Shown here piece after piece: positions 1 through 11,470 of a stretch of DNA of 64,000 bases; within the stretch, counting starts at the first letter, position 1; the number at the start of each line of letters is the position of its first letter. The stretch comes from Zeugodacus cucurbitae (Eukaryota; Arthropoda; Insecta; Diptera; Tephritidae). The notes under the pieces were generated by a model. The model was not told the DNA's origin, did no database searches, and saw nothing but the letters and a program-made list of their open reading frames with translations. The translations under genes and the position numbers were made by a program. The stretch spans positions 62,421,001 to 62,485,000 of the forward strand of contig NC_071671.1 in assembly GCF_028554725.1 (NCBI RefSeq), written 5' to 3'.

Positions 1-3000
1 TAACATTTATTTTTTTTATTTTCTTTAATTTTTTGCAATTTTTAAAAACATATTTGTCTCCAATAAATTTTTTTTTGTTACTTTATCATTTTCTTGAATC
101 TCTTTTTGGCCTACAAATTATTTGTATTTTATTTATTTGTCAATTTTCTGGGTTTTTTCACATTTTTTCACAACACTTTTGTGTGCATACAAAACAACGC
201 ACGAAAAATTTGTAATTTCCTTGCAAACAAAACTTGGTAAACCATTTACTTTGCATCATCTATATTTTTTCCACACCATTTTTTTATTCAAAAATTCATA
301 TACGCGTTTATTTTGTACGTTAGCGCTTAACTTCAACTTTTATGGGTGCTTTTATTTATTAATTCATTTCAGTAGATGTTGTTACTTTTGTTGTTGTCTT
401 TTTTTTCTTTTTGCATAAATTTCCAGCGTCTTATTGAGGTTGAGCCGTCGCTTCATTCACTCAACGCTTGCGGCGTATGATTGTTCAACTGACTGGTTGT
501 CTGCGTGTTATGGTTGTTATTATTGCTGCTTTTAGCACCACATTTGTTGGCTTTTATTATTGCTGTTATTATTATTATTATTATTTGTGTTATTATAGCT
601 ATGGATTTGGTCAAGAGCGTCGCCGCACATTACACGGCACGTTGTGGTGAGCGTAAATGTTATGAAATCAAATACACCAACTGCTTTAGTTTTTGTTTTT
701 GTGAAATTAATTTTTGTTTATTTACACACACTGCACACTTGAGATAAGCAGCATTGTAACATGCTGGTGTATGTGTGTGATGGTTTTGTAGGGGTGTTTT
801 GAAGTAAAACAAACTCCACACAAAAATTTTAAATGTATTTAGTAACACTTGCTATTTGTTGAAAGATTTCTACAAAATATGCGCAATTTCATTTTGCTAG
901 TAAGAGCTTTTTATTTAGACCTGCACGCACACAGCACTGTTTCAATTGAGTTGGAAACGAGTTCGTTGCTTAAGTCTTCTGTTCAATGACTTGCGAGCGC
1001 TGAAATGTTGTTAAAATTTTTGTTTTTGCAGTATTTGCTGCACACTTGACACACATATTGCTGACATCATGCGCTGCTAATGATGGTAATGCAACAAAAA
1101 CAACAACAACAAATAAAATCAAGAAATAATTTAATTCTGATAAACTCCTAACTAAGCATGCAGACTGAAATACAGGCACAGCAGCATGAAATAGCGCAAT
1201 TCCATGCCTTTAAAGTGTACATGGTAACACAAGGGCGACAAAAACAACAACAATAACACACACAACTATACAGTCAGTCACTTAATAATATTAATGCAAC
1301 CGTAAAACACTAGAAACACCACAAAATCACAAAATATGTATATGCGTGTATATGCGCGCACGCATTCATAAATGCCAATAATAATGATTTTCCAACTTCA
1401 ACAAGTCTTTGCACGCATTTGTGAGACTTCCTGTCGTGCGGCGCGTGATGCTTACAAAAATTTTATTACAACTGTGATTTATTGAATATATTTATTATAT
1501 GTATTGTATATGCCACGGCGCGCACTACACCTTAGCCGCAACTAAGTACAATGCCAACTTCAATGCACTTACTATGCACATTCCATGCATGGTCACATAC
1601 CTTTAAATTATCAAATATTTTTTTTAAATATTTTTTCAACGTTTTGCCGTTTTTTGCATTCAATTTATTTTAAAAATATTTTTTAATTTCAAAAAAATTT
1701 AAAAACTGCTCACTACACTATTTCGTTGCGTTGCCTTTCGTTCGTTTACATACCATTCCGCAATTTTATGCTCGTCGTATACTCGTCTTCGATTCGTGTT
1801 CACGCACATGCACACACAAACACACACACACACTTATACACACCAACACTGTATACGCGCTCACACTTCAAGTCCAAAACCAAAGCAAAGTATTCAAACT
1901 TTTTTAAAACCGACGTCCGACATTAACGTGCGCACGCGTTCCGTACCTCAAAGCGTTTGTGTTGTACTCGTCACACCGACCAGGCTAAGACTGTCGATTT
2001 GGTAAGTGGTAGCTGTGAGACAGCTGGCTAGCTAGCTAGCCGACGAACAAGTTGATAGCAGCCAATGCCACAGCGTCGCTGAGAAGACAATCAGTTAAAA
2101 GGCAAACAAACAGAAAATGTACGCACACACATACACCCGAACACAGGACTAACGAAATTCTCCAAAGCAAATCGGTGTGCTTAGCGCTCAGCGTAAAGCA
2201 TATAAAGCTGTCCAGCGCTCAGCAATAAAATAGCAAAATACTTGTAATAAAACAGCTGGCTCAGACTCAGGCGATTTGCTTAGCATTTATTAAGCTTATG
2301 TGTGTGTGTCTTTTTTCTCCGTATAGTCGCAAACCGGTCCTACTAAGTTTCGGAGAATTCGCAAAAACTGAGTAGAGAAGCTAACAAAAACAAAAATAAC
2401 TAAAATAATAAAAAAAAGCCAACTCTGTCTTGAATTACTCACAATTCTTCTCCAAAGGCACCCAGAGGTGGCGGCGCTCTTTAGTCAAACTCGCTTGTTT
2501 TTGCTTTTCTGTTTTTACTTGCTTTAAGACACCTCATATTTGTTGCTATATCGGTTGTATTTGCTATTGCTTTGCGCTCTTGCCTTTGTTAATGAGCAAA
2601 GTCAATTGATTTTAGCCTTTAATTTTTATTTTCTCATTTTTTTGCTTTAAACATTTTTTGGGTTGTTTTGCGACGCGTTAAGTGTTAAGTAGTCGAACGC
2701 TCAAGCAACAGCGCACACAAAAGCACAAACACACTCACATTTCCCTCTTTACCGCGTCATGCTTTGTTGCTCAGCGCTTCGTTGGTGGGTTGCGCGAATT
2801 TTCTGCTTTTTTCCTTGTTTTTTTTCTCTTCCGTTTCGGCCTTTGGCAAGTTAACAACTTTTTGACGGCGTCTGGGCGACGATTTGTATGCGTCGACCGG
2901 CGGCGCGGATGCGTTACGCCTGGGCCACCATCGCATCATCTTCAATCTTCACAACAATAAACGTCTTTGCTCATTTATTTACCGACTTGGACATAACTAC

Positions 3001-3410
3001 CTACGAATATATATATATGTAGGTGCAGATAATACATAATATACAACTTATACAAGCATTTTTAGCGCTTGGCTAAGTTCTTACTTGAGTTTTTTCCCTA
3101 TTTGGCCGTTATGGTTGGTTTGATTTCATTTTATTTAATGTGTGTTGCAATCATTCTTAGTAGCTGGTTAGAACATTCTAAGAATCGTATTTCGCTTTCA
3201 TACATTTTTACTGAAAATTCGGTTGAGGAAGTTGCTAACAACATATGTATATTTAGGTGTAAGGATGTGAATGGCTTTTGAGAATTCATGCTCATAAATT
3301 TCGACATAATTTTATTTTGCTCTCCAACATTTATAATAAATTCCACTAAAAACTAATCTAGTTGATGCTGCCTTGGATTTAATAAGTCCTCTTTCTTACT
3401 AAGAAATTGC
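1..3410. other. Non-coding AT-rich stretch with simple repeats
   Basis: I see no supportable gene here. The sequence is T-rich on the plus strand for the first 900 bases. It carries a TTA-type triplet run near 558-592, a CA-type run near 1803-1840 and a TG run near 2298-2310. Short reading frames exist on both strands but are low-complexity and match no family I know. The segment from about 1730 to 2950 is less AT-rich than its surroundings, which could reflect an untranslated first exon or promoter of a gene outside the window. I cannot show that from the sequence alone. Confidence 0.5.
1803..1842. repeat. CA-type microsatellite
   Basis: An imperfect (CA)n tract with the purest run at about 1817-1832. 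It lies in non-coding DNA, and it makes the local reading frames look artificially rich in Thr and His. Confidence 0.7.
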
Positions 3411-3500
3411 TGAACTTCCATACCTCATTTCCTTAAGTCGAAGTTCTCCATAACTCGAACTCTTGAGTTGGCAATAGAAGTCAAATTTCATACAAAAGTG
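3411..3500 (+). mobile_element. Fragment of a pogo-like miniature element
   Basis: The segment repeats phrases such as CCATAACTCGAACTC, TTGGCAATAG and TTTCATACAAA. The same phrases recur in the complete elements at 7564-7911 and 46428-46976. Only one end is present, and it runs directly into a mariner transposase relic at about 3500, so one element was cut or interrupted there. Assignment to the pogo/Tigger branch rests on the termini of the complete copies. Confidence 0.6.
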
Positions 3501-3602
3501 TCACACGGCTTTAAGTCTGTCGAATATGGTGCCTGGACTTTCGTTACAGTATTGTTTTTGGCCAAGAATTCTCGAACAAGAAACGAAGTGTAAGATTTTA
3601 AC
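3500..3602 (-). pseudogene. Mariner transposase relic (fragment)
   Basis: Read on the minus strand, this stretch gives residues resembling SYTSFLVREFLAKNNTV followed by a PY..DLKPCD pattern. That is the part of mariner transposases between the second and third catalytic acids. About 34 codons are recognisable, without flanking transposase sequence or inverted repeats. It is closely related to the longer relic at 9780-9966, which reads HTSLLLREFLAK at the same place. It is dead: only a fragment remains and the frame is soon lost. Confidence 0.6.
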
Positions 3603-3963
3603 AAACGTGAATCGCCAAACTCATAAAAACATTTGAAACCCTAGTGGCTGCTACAGTCAAAGTAACCAATGAATAATACAAAATTTGACATTTGGACTCT
3701 TCAAACCCGTAAATTTTTTAATTTTACAATTACCGTTATTTTTTTAACACACTGCGTATAAGCCATAATAAAGCTTATTGTGCTCTTCAGGGAGCATTCC
3801 AAACCCCTTTGTTCCTTGATGAGAGCTTAATTAATTTTCTTTACTTACCCAAAGTAATATTATGGTACTCCAAGAATTCATTTCCCACATGCTATAACTT
3901 TCCTTCATTAGAACTTTAATAGTGATAACAGTTCATGAGCAAACCAACTTTTTTCGGCTCCCT

Positions 3964-4520
3964 CGTCACTGTTGACAGTCATAACTTCGATGTTGTAGAT
4001 AATTTCTTTAATCTGGGAACCAGCATTAACAACGCCAACAATTTCAGCCTCAAAATCCAGTGCAGAATCTCTTTTGCTAACAGGCGCTAATTTGGACTGA
4101 GTAGGCAATTGAAAAGTAAAGTCCTCTCTCGACAAACCAAAATCAAACTCTACAAGTCGCTTATCATTCCCGTCCTTCGGTGAGACGACACTAGGGGCTT
4201 TCGAGAGAAAAGTTTTGCGAAAGATTTAAGGTCCTCTGAACATTGCCAACGGCGAATACCGCAGACGATGGAACGATGAGCTGTACGAGTTATACGACGA
4301 GATTGACATAGTTCAGCGAATAAGACAGCGGCTAAGCTGGCAAGGTCATGTTGTCCGAATGGAATACTTTGAAAGTGTTCGATGCAGTACCCGCCGGTGG
4401 AAGCAGAGGAAGAGGAAGGCCCACACTTCGTTGGAAATCCCAGTTGGAGAAGAACCTGGCTGCACTTGGGATTTCCTACTGGCGCTGAATTGTCAGAGAA
4501 AGAGGAGAATGGCGCTACTA
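3964..4520 (+). pseudogene. Non-LTR retrotransposon reverse-transcriptase C-terminal relic
   Basis: Plus-strand translation, allowing frame changes, follows the familiar C-terminal region of endonuclease/reverse-transcriptase proteins. From 3964 it reads VDSHNFDVVDNFFNLGTSIN, then KIQCRISFANRR, a stop, FGLSRQLKSKVLSRQTKIKL and YKSLIIPV. After a frame change come GPLNIANGEYRRRWNDELYE and WQGHVVRM near 4231-4360. After another comes a basic GGSRGRGRPTLRWKSQLEKN stretch near 4390-4450, ending near the RGEWR codons at about 4512. At least two in-frame stops and two or more frameshifts make it a dead copy. Upstream catalytic reverse-transcriptase motifs are absent. I cannot assign the clade with confidence. 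Confidence 0.8.
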
Positions 4521-7500
4521 CATAATTATCTTATAACTGGCGTACGAGTCCCGACAATGAACTTAACTGGCGAGATAATGAATTATGAAATTTTTCAGCT
4601 TTTAATTTTTATAAAGATATTTAGTTAAACTTACACGTATAACATATTCAAAAAATAAGTGACTGTCTCATCTAATTTAGTAAACTAAACAAACAAAATA
4701 TATTCCTAGCGAACATATCGAATTATAACATTCGCAAAAAGTCAAAATAAATGTATACCAATCTATATACATATTAATTAATTGATATTCGTGACCATTA
4801 TCATGCACATTGCCGTCCTTCAAACATTCTCTCACCCATGTAGGAAAAACAAAATATGTTCTCGCAAATACACTCAGATATTTTTCAAAGTAGCTGAGTA
4901 AAAATAATTCTCCAAAGTAATGTGCATATCTCTCAGCTAACTTGTAAATTGTAAAGCAATTGTAAGACTGAATTATGCTCTTGAAGTAAACTTCAGTTTT
5001 AGCTGCTTTGGAAAACTAGACCTTAACTAAATACAAACACAAACGTACACAAAAAGGTGCCTAACAACACCACTACCAGCACAACCAAGCACTCGCAGAT
5101 GTGTGAGAGCCAAAAGCCTTATATTCGCACAGAAAAATGATATAACACCTAGACGGGCGGGTTTCAATACATTTATCAATATGCCCACGCTCACTTCGAG
5201 CACAAAAAAAACGTTCACACACTCACTTCTGAGCGCAAAATCTTATTAAATCAATGAACTGACAACAGTCTCATATTTTTTGCTCTTCAAAAGCAATAAA
5301 AAATTTAATTTTCTGAGACTCTCTAGAGATTAGTCGGAAAAGAGAGGCTTAGAACATGTTCTCCTTAACTTTATTTACTCACGATCATGAGAATAATCAA
5401 AAAATATTTAATGTTCTACTATCGTATATATATGAAAATCGCGCAGTTGCTTGCAAATATAAGCCGATCCGCTCATTTAAGCTTTAGATATTTAGTAAAT
5501 AATAAATCGAGAAAAGTTTTCAAAGTAAAGTTGGTAAGAAAGTTCCAAGCTCCATTGGAACCAGAAAATTAGATATGTTTCGTGACTATATATCTATATA
5601 TATAAAATAAATTATATATGTATGAAGCCTACTGCAGATACCTTTCCTTCTTCCATATATGTATAATTTGGGAGTACGTTTTTCAGAAGAAATTTATATT
5701 ATTCTAGCGCTTGAGGCTCAACAGCAACCGTTGAGGATCTTACACTCAATATGTCTTGTCCTTCCAACGGTACTTGTATTACTTGGGTACTGGATCGGCT
5801 CTGAAAGCTCTGCAGATTACCAATCTTTCGAGATACAGTTATAGTCGACCAAGTAGAGAGCAATCTTCTTGTACTTATTATCTATCCCCAGTACTTTGAG
5901 TACGAGAAAAGCCTCCAATTGGAATTTGATTAGTAACTTTTAGAAAGCATAAATGAGTTTCTATTTCTATTACAGAGACATGGATTCTGTTTTGCGGTTA
6001 TCGGTAAATGGGTTCCAGCGAATAAAAGTTCTGTATTCAACCAAAAACATTACCAATCTCTGTCTCTCGCGCTGTTTCACGATTAAATATACAAAATCAT
6101 AATACCTTAAATACAAAATATTGCGCTCGGTTATATAAGTAGTAGATAATCAAATAACTCGACAGCCTACTCACTCAAAGCAAAGAGGCATTATACTTGA
6201 GTTTACAATATCAGCATGTTTTTTTGTGTTTGTTTTTGTTTTTGGTTTTGCTTATATTTCTACTATGTGGGCTGAACTAGAATACCTTGGAAATTACGGA
6301 TAAAGAATCGAACAAGTTGACATGTTATGTAAAAATAGAAAACGACAGATAAGTAGTAAACAGCAGCGTACAGACAACAACGACAACGACAACGAAAATG
6401 ACGAGACCGCGGTCGCAAATAAACGCAGCCAAAGCCAAGCAAAGTAACAGCTAAGGCGCCCAGCATTCAAAACGCCCAAAGCTACTTAATGCCGCTTAGC
6501 GTTGTTTAAGCCATGTTTTGCTCGGTTTTTGCTTTTATTTTTGCTTTGTCGTTGTAAGCGCTCGACTTGAATGAATGGGTGGCATTTAATTTGCATTAAT
6601 TCCGTCTGTGTCCGCGTCCGCTACCGTCATAACTTTGCTGGCGCTGCTGCTCTTCAATGGCAATCACACTTGCATGAATGTGTGTATGTATGTATATTCA
6701 AGCAGACTTAGTTGCTTGTGTGGGCGCTTTTGCATATTTATACTGCAATCATGCGTGTCGTCTTCTTGTTTCGCCGTTTTTACGCACTCTATTCGTATTT
6801 ACTGTTAGATTTATATAATCATACCATATATCTAACATGATTTGATTCTTCAATATTTAAGTATAGCAATACTTCCAACGAAACTATTTTATGTCTACTA
6901 GAAATATTGTAGTTGCTTTCATGTGAGCTTTTGTCTTGGAATTTTAGACCTTGCGTGTGTAAAACGTGAAAAATGTGTTTAATTATAACATTATATGGGA
7001 AGAAAAATCCCTTCACATATACTATGAAGGGTTATAACATAGTAAATTGTAAAAATTAAGCAGCTCCAGTATTACAATTTTCAAAACCACAGTTAAACTA
7101 TATTCTAATCTTATCATCTTACGAAATTCAGAAATTCCCAAAAAAGGAGGCAATTTGTAGACTGTATAATGATATAGACGGCATAACGATTTTAATGTTT
7201 TACCATCAATTGTTTCACCTTCATGGTCGCATTCCATAGTGTGACCTAAAGAAAATTAATTCGCGTTTTTGAGTTTCCTGACATAGTCCATCATATTTTC
7301 TGGGACGAACTTTCTTTGACCAAATTGTACCCAACAATCGGTTACTTAGGTTATATTATTTCACACTGTTAGACTCTTTTTTGGGTGTAAGTCAAGTCAA
7401 TAGTCTGTAGTAATAAAATAGTCATGACTACCCAGTTGGAAACATTATTAACGATGGAATAGTAGCGATGGTCCTATGTCTGAAATTATATTGCAACGTT

Positions 7501-7563
7501 AAATACATTTTCTTTGAAAAATACCCCAGTCATCTGGAAAGGAAGAAAAGTTACAAATAAATA
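4521..7563. other. Non-coding stretch
   Basis: I see no gene. The region is AT-rich with TATA-like dinucleotide runs (for example 5588-5625). A more complex patch near 6330-6800 contains CAACGACAACGACAAC-like repeats. Reading frames here are short and repeat-driven. Confidence 0.5.
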
Positions 7564-7911
7564 CAGTGGAACTTCCATAACTCGAACTTCCATAACTCGA
7601 ATATTTCCATACCTCGAAAACTTGAATTGGCAATAGCGTTTAGAAACCAAATTTCATACAAATTTGCTTCCCTAACTCGAGGCAACTTTCTTACAAATTT
7701 CCTTCCATAAATCAAACTTTTCGATAAGGGAAAAATAAAAAAATTAAAATTTTTGTATCGAGGTAGAATTTTAGATGAGTCCCTCTATATCTAATGGAGG
7801 CGAACAAAAAGTATAATATACACTTATGAATGAAAATTCTATAACTCGAAGTCTCTCTAACTCGAAGTTTTTTTGTGGATTATGGTGATTCGAGTTAGAG
7901 AAGTTCCACTG
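7564..7911 (+). mobile_element. Complete pogo-like miniature inverted-repeat element
   Basis: A 348 bp element flanked by TA on both sides (7562-7563 and 7912-7913). It starts CAGTGGAACTTCCATAACTC, and its end is the inverted counterpart GAGTTAGAGAAGTTCCACTG. The interior has several copies of TAACTCGAA-type phrases and no coding capacity. A TA target duplication and a CAGTGGAAC-type terminus fit the Tc1/mariner superfamily, probably the pogo/Tigger branch, mobilised by an autonomous relative elsewhere. Related copies lie at 46428-46976 and 21198-21335, with a fragment at 3411-3500. Confidence 0.8.
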
Positions 7912-8042
7912 TAGTTCTTAGCCCAAGACAATATAGAATATGACTAAGCAAGGGACATACATATGTACCTATAGAAAATTGTGATATATGGACGTTTATT
8001 CACATACTTCGAATTTAGATTACCCATCTGAAGCTAAAACAT

Positions 8043-8397
8043 TTTTAATCTCTCTGGCAATTTTTGGATCCCATTACAAAAGAAATGCGCTGGTTTTGCA
8101 GCCAAAAAGCTGGTTTTGCAAGCCAATTTTCGACACCATATTCTGATGTGAACCATATTTTAGTGAGAACGTTCTGCATAGATTGGAACTTCCCAGGGGC
8201 TGTTTTCCAAATAGTTTTTAACTGGTATTGGAGCATAGGGTAGAGCGTTATCACGATGGAAAATTATTACCTCGTGCCTAGTCGGAAATTCCGGACGTTG
8301 TTCGGCAATAGCTCGCTTCATTTAAAATGAGTTGTTGCCGGTAGCATTCCCCATTGATGGTTTCGCCCGGTTTTAGAAGCACGTCCTTCTGAAAAAA
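8043..8397 (-). pseudogene. Mariner transposase relic with frameshift
   Basis: On the minus strand the sequence begins with codons for LLKPGETINGECYRQQLIL. After a one-base frame change it continues as RAIAEQRPEFPTRHEVIIFH and then RDNALPYAPIPVKNYLEN. These are the YRQQL and HxDNA landmarks of mariner transposases, including the second catalytic aspartate. The third acid and the C-terminus are degraded. There is no complete frame and no terminal repeat that I can see. It differs clearly in sequence from the relics at 9780-9966 and 12480-13045, so it represents another lineage. Confidence 0.75.
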
Positions 8398-9779
8398 AAT
8401 GAAAATAAATACATAAAAGTCAGTAAGCGTTCCTTTGTGTGCATAGACATGTGCTGTAGGCACTGTAAATTGATTTAAATTTGTTGCGTTAGTTTATATA
8501 AAACAGTTTAAAAGATACATATGTGGGTGTCTGTAAGAGTTACAGAGCTAGTACGTCTATAAAGAAGCATATCGACACGAAGCATTTCAGAGGCTAAAAA
8601 TTCGTGCATTTCTGAATAAGATTTACACTGTCGAATGAGCTATGCATTGTTAACTCCTGTCAGCTTGACTTGGCCAACCAACCAACAACAACGATTTTAA
8701 TTATTTTCGCTCAATAAACGATTTAAAAAAGGATTAAGTTATTCATATGGCATGCCAGCATTTAGTGGTGTCTACCAACTGCCACATATCGCTTTAGCCA
8801 TTGCCAACCATTCATCAGTCATACATAAGTGTTTGTGTCATAGTTGTTTATTATTTAACAAAACTCCACAATGGCTTACACATTAAAGTTTTGCACAGCC
8901 CATCTAGTCTACTGTGAATAAGTACGTTGTAAATACTACTTGGCCATAATGGTTATTTCTTTAAATCCTTGCTCACATGCATTGAGCGCATAAATCTTGC
9001 ACAGAATTTATTTATTGTCTCACGTTTAAAAATAGAAACGTCAAAGTCAAATAGCCAACGCCAAATACTCGCACATCGGACGATATCAGTGGCCAACTAG
9101 CATGTGCCTATCCGAGTATGTGTGTGTGTGTAAGCTGTGTTTGCACGACAATGGCAACGGCAGTGCAACCTGCAGCCGATCAGGCTGGGGCTAAGTGAAG
9201 CGTTTGGCAGCCGTGTGTACCTGCTGCAGTGGCAATGCCAGCAATGAAGGACGGTGGTCCAATCAACGGAGCGTTGTAATAGCGCAACCATGGCCAATGG
9301 ACTGACAGTAGGATGATTGTCGATCGGCTCTAAGCGGCTGCCGGCAATGCGTAAATGCGGATATGGAGTATGTGAAGCTGTGTAGTGCGAAGAGGGTTGT
9401 GCATTGTGTGTGCGTGTAAATATGTATTCAGGCGTATGGACATCGATGAAGATACGTAAGAGATATACTCATGTATTCGTATGTACTTATGTGCACGTAA
9501 TTAGTTTGAGTTTACTTGGAAAATTAGAGCTGTCATAATATTTTGTTGTAGTTACACCCTTTTCTTATTTCTTGCAGTTTTGTTATCTGATTAGTGTACT
9601 CGTGTGAGGAAAAATTATGGGGTTCGCTGTTGAACTCGTATATGTATGTGTAAAACAAAGCATGTTTGGTATAATTATTATCGACACTAGTCGAATAGAC
9701 AGCATAATTGAAATTCCAGAAATGTTTTTTAGCTGTCGATTCTTAGCAGTCACTTTTTATGAAGTCGTCAGGTGTGCGC
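8398..9779. other. Non-coding stretch
   Basis: I see nothing I can call a gene. A mixed-composition patch near 9060-9400 contains short TG/CA runs and supports only low-complexity reading frames on the minus strand. Confidence 0.45.
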
Positions 9780-9966
9780 CAAATATGAGAATACTTCAGC
9801 GATTTCTTGTATGCTTGTTAAACGACGGCTCTGTAAGGTTCTCTTAATTTTTGGAAAAAGGAAAAGTCGCACGGGGTCATGTTAGGCGTATATGGAGGCT
9901 GGGGCATCGTAACAATATTGATTTTGGCCAAGAACTCACGAAGAAGCAACGAAGTGTGAGCTTTTA
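9780..9966 (-). pseudogene. Mariner transposase relic (C-terminal part)
   Basis: The minus strand reads LKAHTSLLLREFLAKINIVT, MPQPPYTPNMTPCDFSFFQK and, after a frame change, RRLTSIQEI. This is the PPYSPDxxPxD region of mariner transposases, with the third catalytic aspartate retained. Sequence upstream of it, with the first two acids, is missing. It shares its distinctive REFLAK wording with the fragment at 3500-3602, so the two probably derive from one family. Confidence 0.7.
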
Positions 9967-10287
9967 AGGGGGAGCCTGCTTTAGAGGATCAAAAAATCTT
10001 AATTTTCAAGGATTTTTTCGGAAAGGAAAGAAATGTCTGATTGAAATGAAACTTTTAGGATCTATTCTTATATATTTGAAGAGTCTTCTCAAATTCTTTT
10101 ATTATTATACATTAGATATTCTTCATGTTTGAAGAAATTTACGTAGGCGCCTCGAGTGTGCAATTTCTGTGTGGCGGGCAAGATGCAGGTCGCAATTTTC
10201 CTTTGAAACAAAAAAACAAAAGAAATTTTTAATTTTCAATAGTGTAATTCCTAGGTGAACCAAGAAAAGTCAACAATTTATCGCAGA

Positions 10288-11175
10288 TTAAAAAAAATGC
10301 ATTAAACAAAACTTTACTATTTGGTGGTCGGTGTTCTCCATACTCCTGCTCCTACATGCGATACACGACGGCTTTTTGGTGCACTCTTTCGCAAAATGCC
10401 CATTTTCACCGCACTTAACACAACACTTGCTTCTATCGTCAGGATTGTTACATGCCTTCGCAACATGTCCGTATTCGAGACATCTGAAGCATCTTCGTAT
10501 ATTCAACTTCTCTCTTATTCTGCATACTACCCAGCCTATTTTTATTTTATGTAAGTCGAGTAGTTTCCTTGCCTCTAGTGCGGGTAAATTTACAGTTGCG
10601 GATTGCGTTCCTAAGTATGCCGCCCTGATACTCTTGATTGAGTTTTTATCAAAGTGATTCAACTCCTTTACCTGTGCCCGGATAGCTTCGGCGATGTCCT
10701 CTTTAGTGGTGATCTCGTCGAGATCTCGAATTTCCACCATTAGTTCATGTGTTAGTGCTCGGATTTGTGCGTGGTTTCCTAACACTTTACCTATCTCGGT
10801 CCTGAACTCGCTCGTATTTTTCATTTGCGCCTCTCTTAGTTCTAGCAGAATTTCACCTTTGGCGGTCTTTCTGATCTTAGACACATTTTCTCCAAATTTC
10901 TGTAAGGTGTCATCCTTCTTGACTGCCCTCAAAATATCGCTGTAAGACATATCCCCGGTTCGCCCTATAATTATGGCATCGGGTCGTGGTGTCGGTTTAT
11001 GTGGTATCTTTTTTGGTGGTCTTTGGTCTTTCCGTTTAACCGTGGTCCAACTATCTTGCTTTTTCGACAAATTTCCATTGTTTTTGATAGAGTTATCACT
11101 TTTAGCTTCTTTGTTCAGGTCAACATCACTTTTACTGGACACTTCATGTGAGCGCCGCGATGTGTACCGGTCAGT
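10288..11175 (-). mobile_element. LINE ORF1 (Gag-like nucleic-acid-binding protein), orphan copy
   Basis: An uninterrupted frame of nearly 300 codons encodes the Gag-like first protein of an R1/LOA/jockey-type non-LTR retrotransposon. The N-terminal third is charged and low in complexity. The middle resembles the RNA-recognition-like region of these proteins. The C-terminus has three zinc knuckles: CFRCLEYGHVAKAC, CVKCGENGHFAKEC, and a last one starting CIAC with DHQIVKFC. Such proteins coat element RNA during retrotransposition. The frame stays open to 11175 but I see no ATG near its start; the nearest candidate at 11142 is GTG, so the start may be mutated. A GC-richer leader-like stretch precedes it (11180-11470). 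No reverse transcriptase follows; the sequence turns AT-rich after the third knuckle. Confidence 0.8.
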
Positions 11176-11470
11176 TTAAGATAACAGCCGCACCTAACGT
11201 GGTGAACAGACGCTGACCAGGAAGCCGCCCATTATGGGTCCGTCGCGCCTGGGTTTTGTGTTGCACATAATTCTATGAGGCGGTGCCATTTCGCCACAGT
11301 CACAGGAGTTTCATAGGACTTGCCAGCTTTTATGCCGCATCCTCCGCTCCTGTCGCTCATCGTCGGGGGTTGCTTATTCGTTTTATCTTATCTCGCAACT
11401 AACCTGCTACTACAGGCCGTTCGGCTATCCGCGACCTGCCGACCCCCCCGGTAGCTTAGAGCCCAGCTAG
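11176..11470 (-). mobile_element. Probable 5' leader of the LINE copy
   Basis: This block has a higher GC content than both flanks and ends abruptly near 11460-11475. It directly precedes the LINE ORF1 on the same strand, so I read it as the untranslated leader of that element. It could instead be part of another repeat. Confidence 0.4.

Noticed and set aside
2201..2226. TATAAAG near 2201 with TCAGCA about 18 bases later
   Set aside because: Spacing is too short for a TATA/initiator pair and no gene follows, so I do not call a promoter.
10331..11179. Several plus-strand frames of 68-108 codons
   Set aside because: All are antisense to the LINE ORF1.
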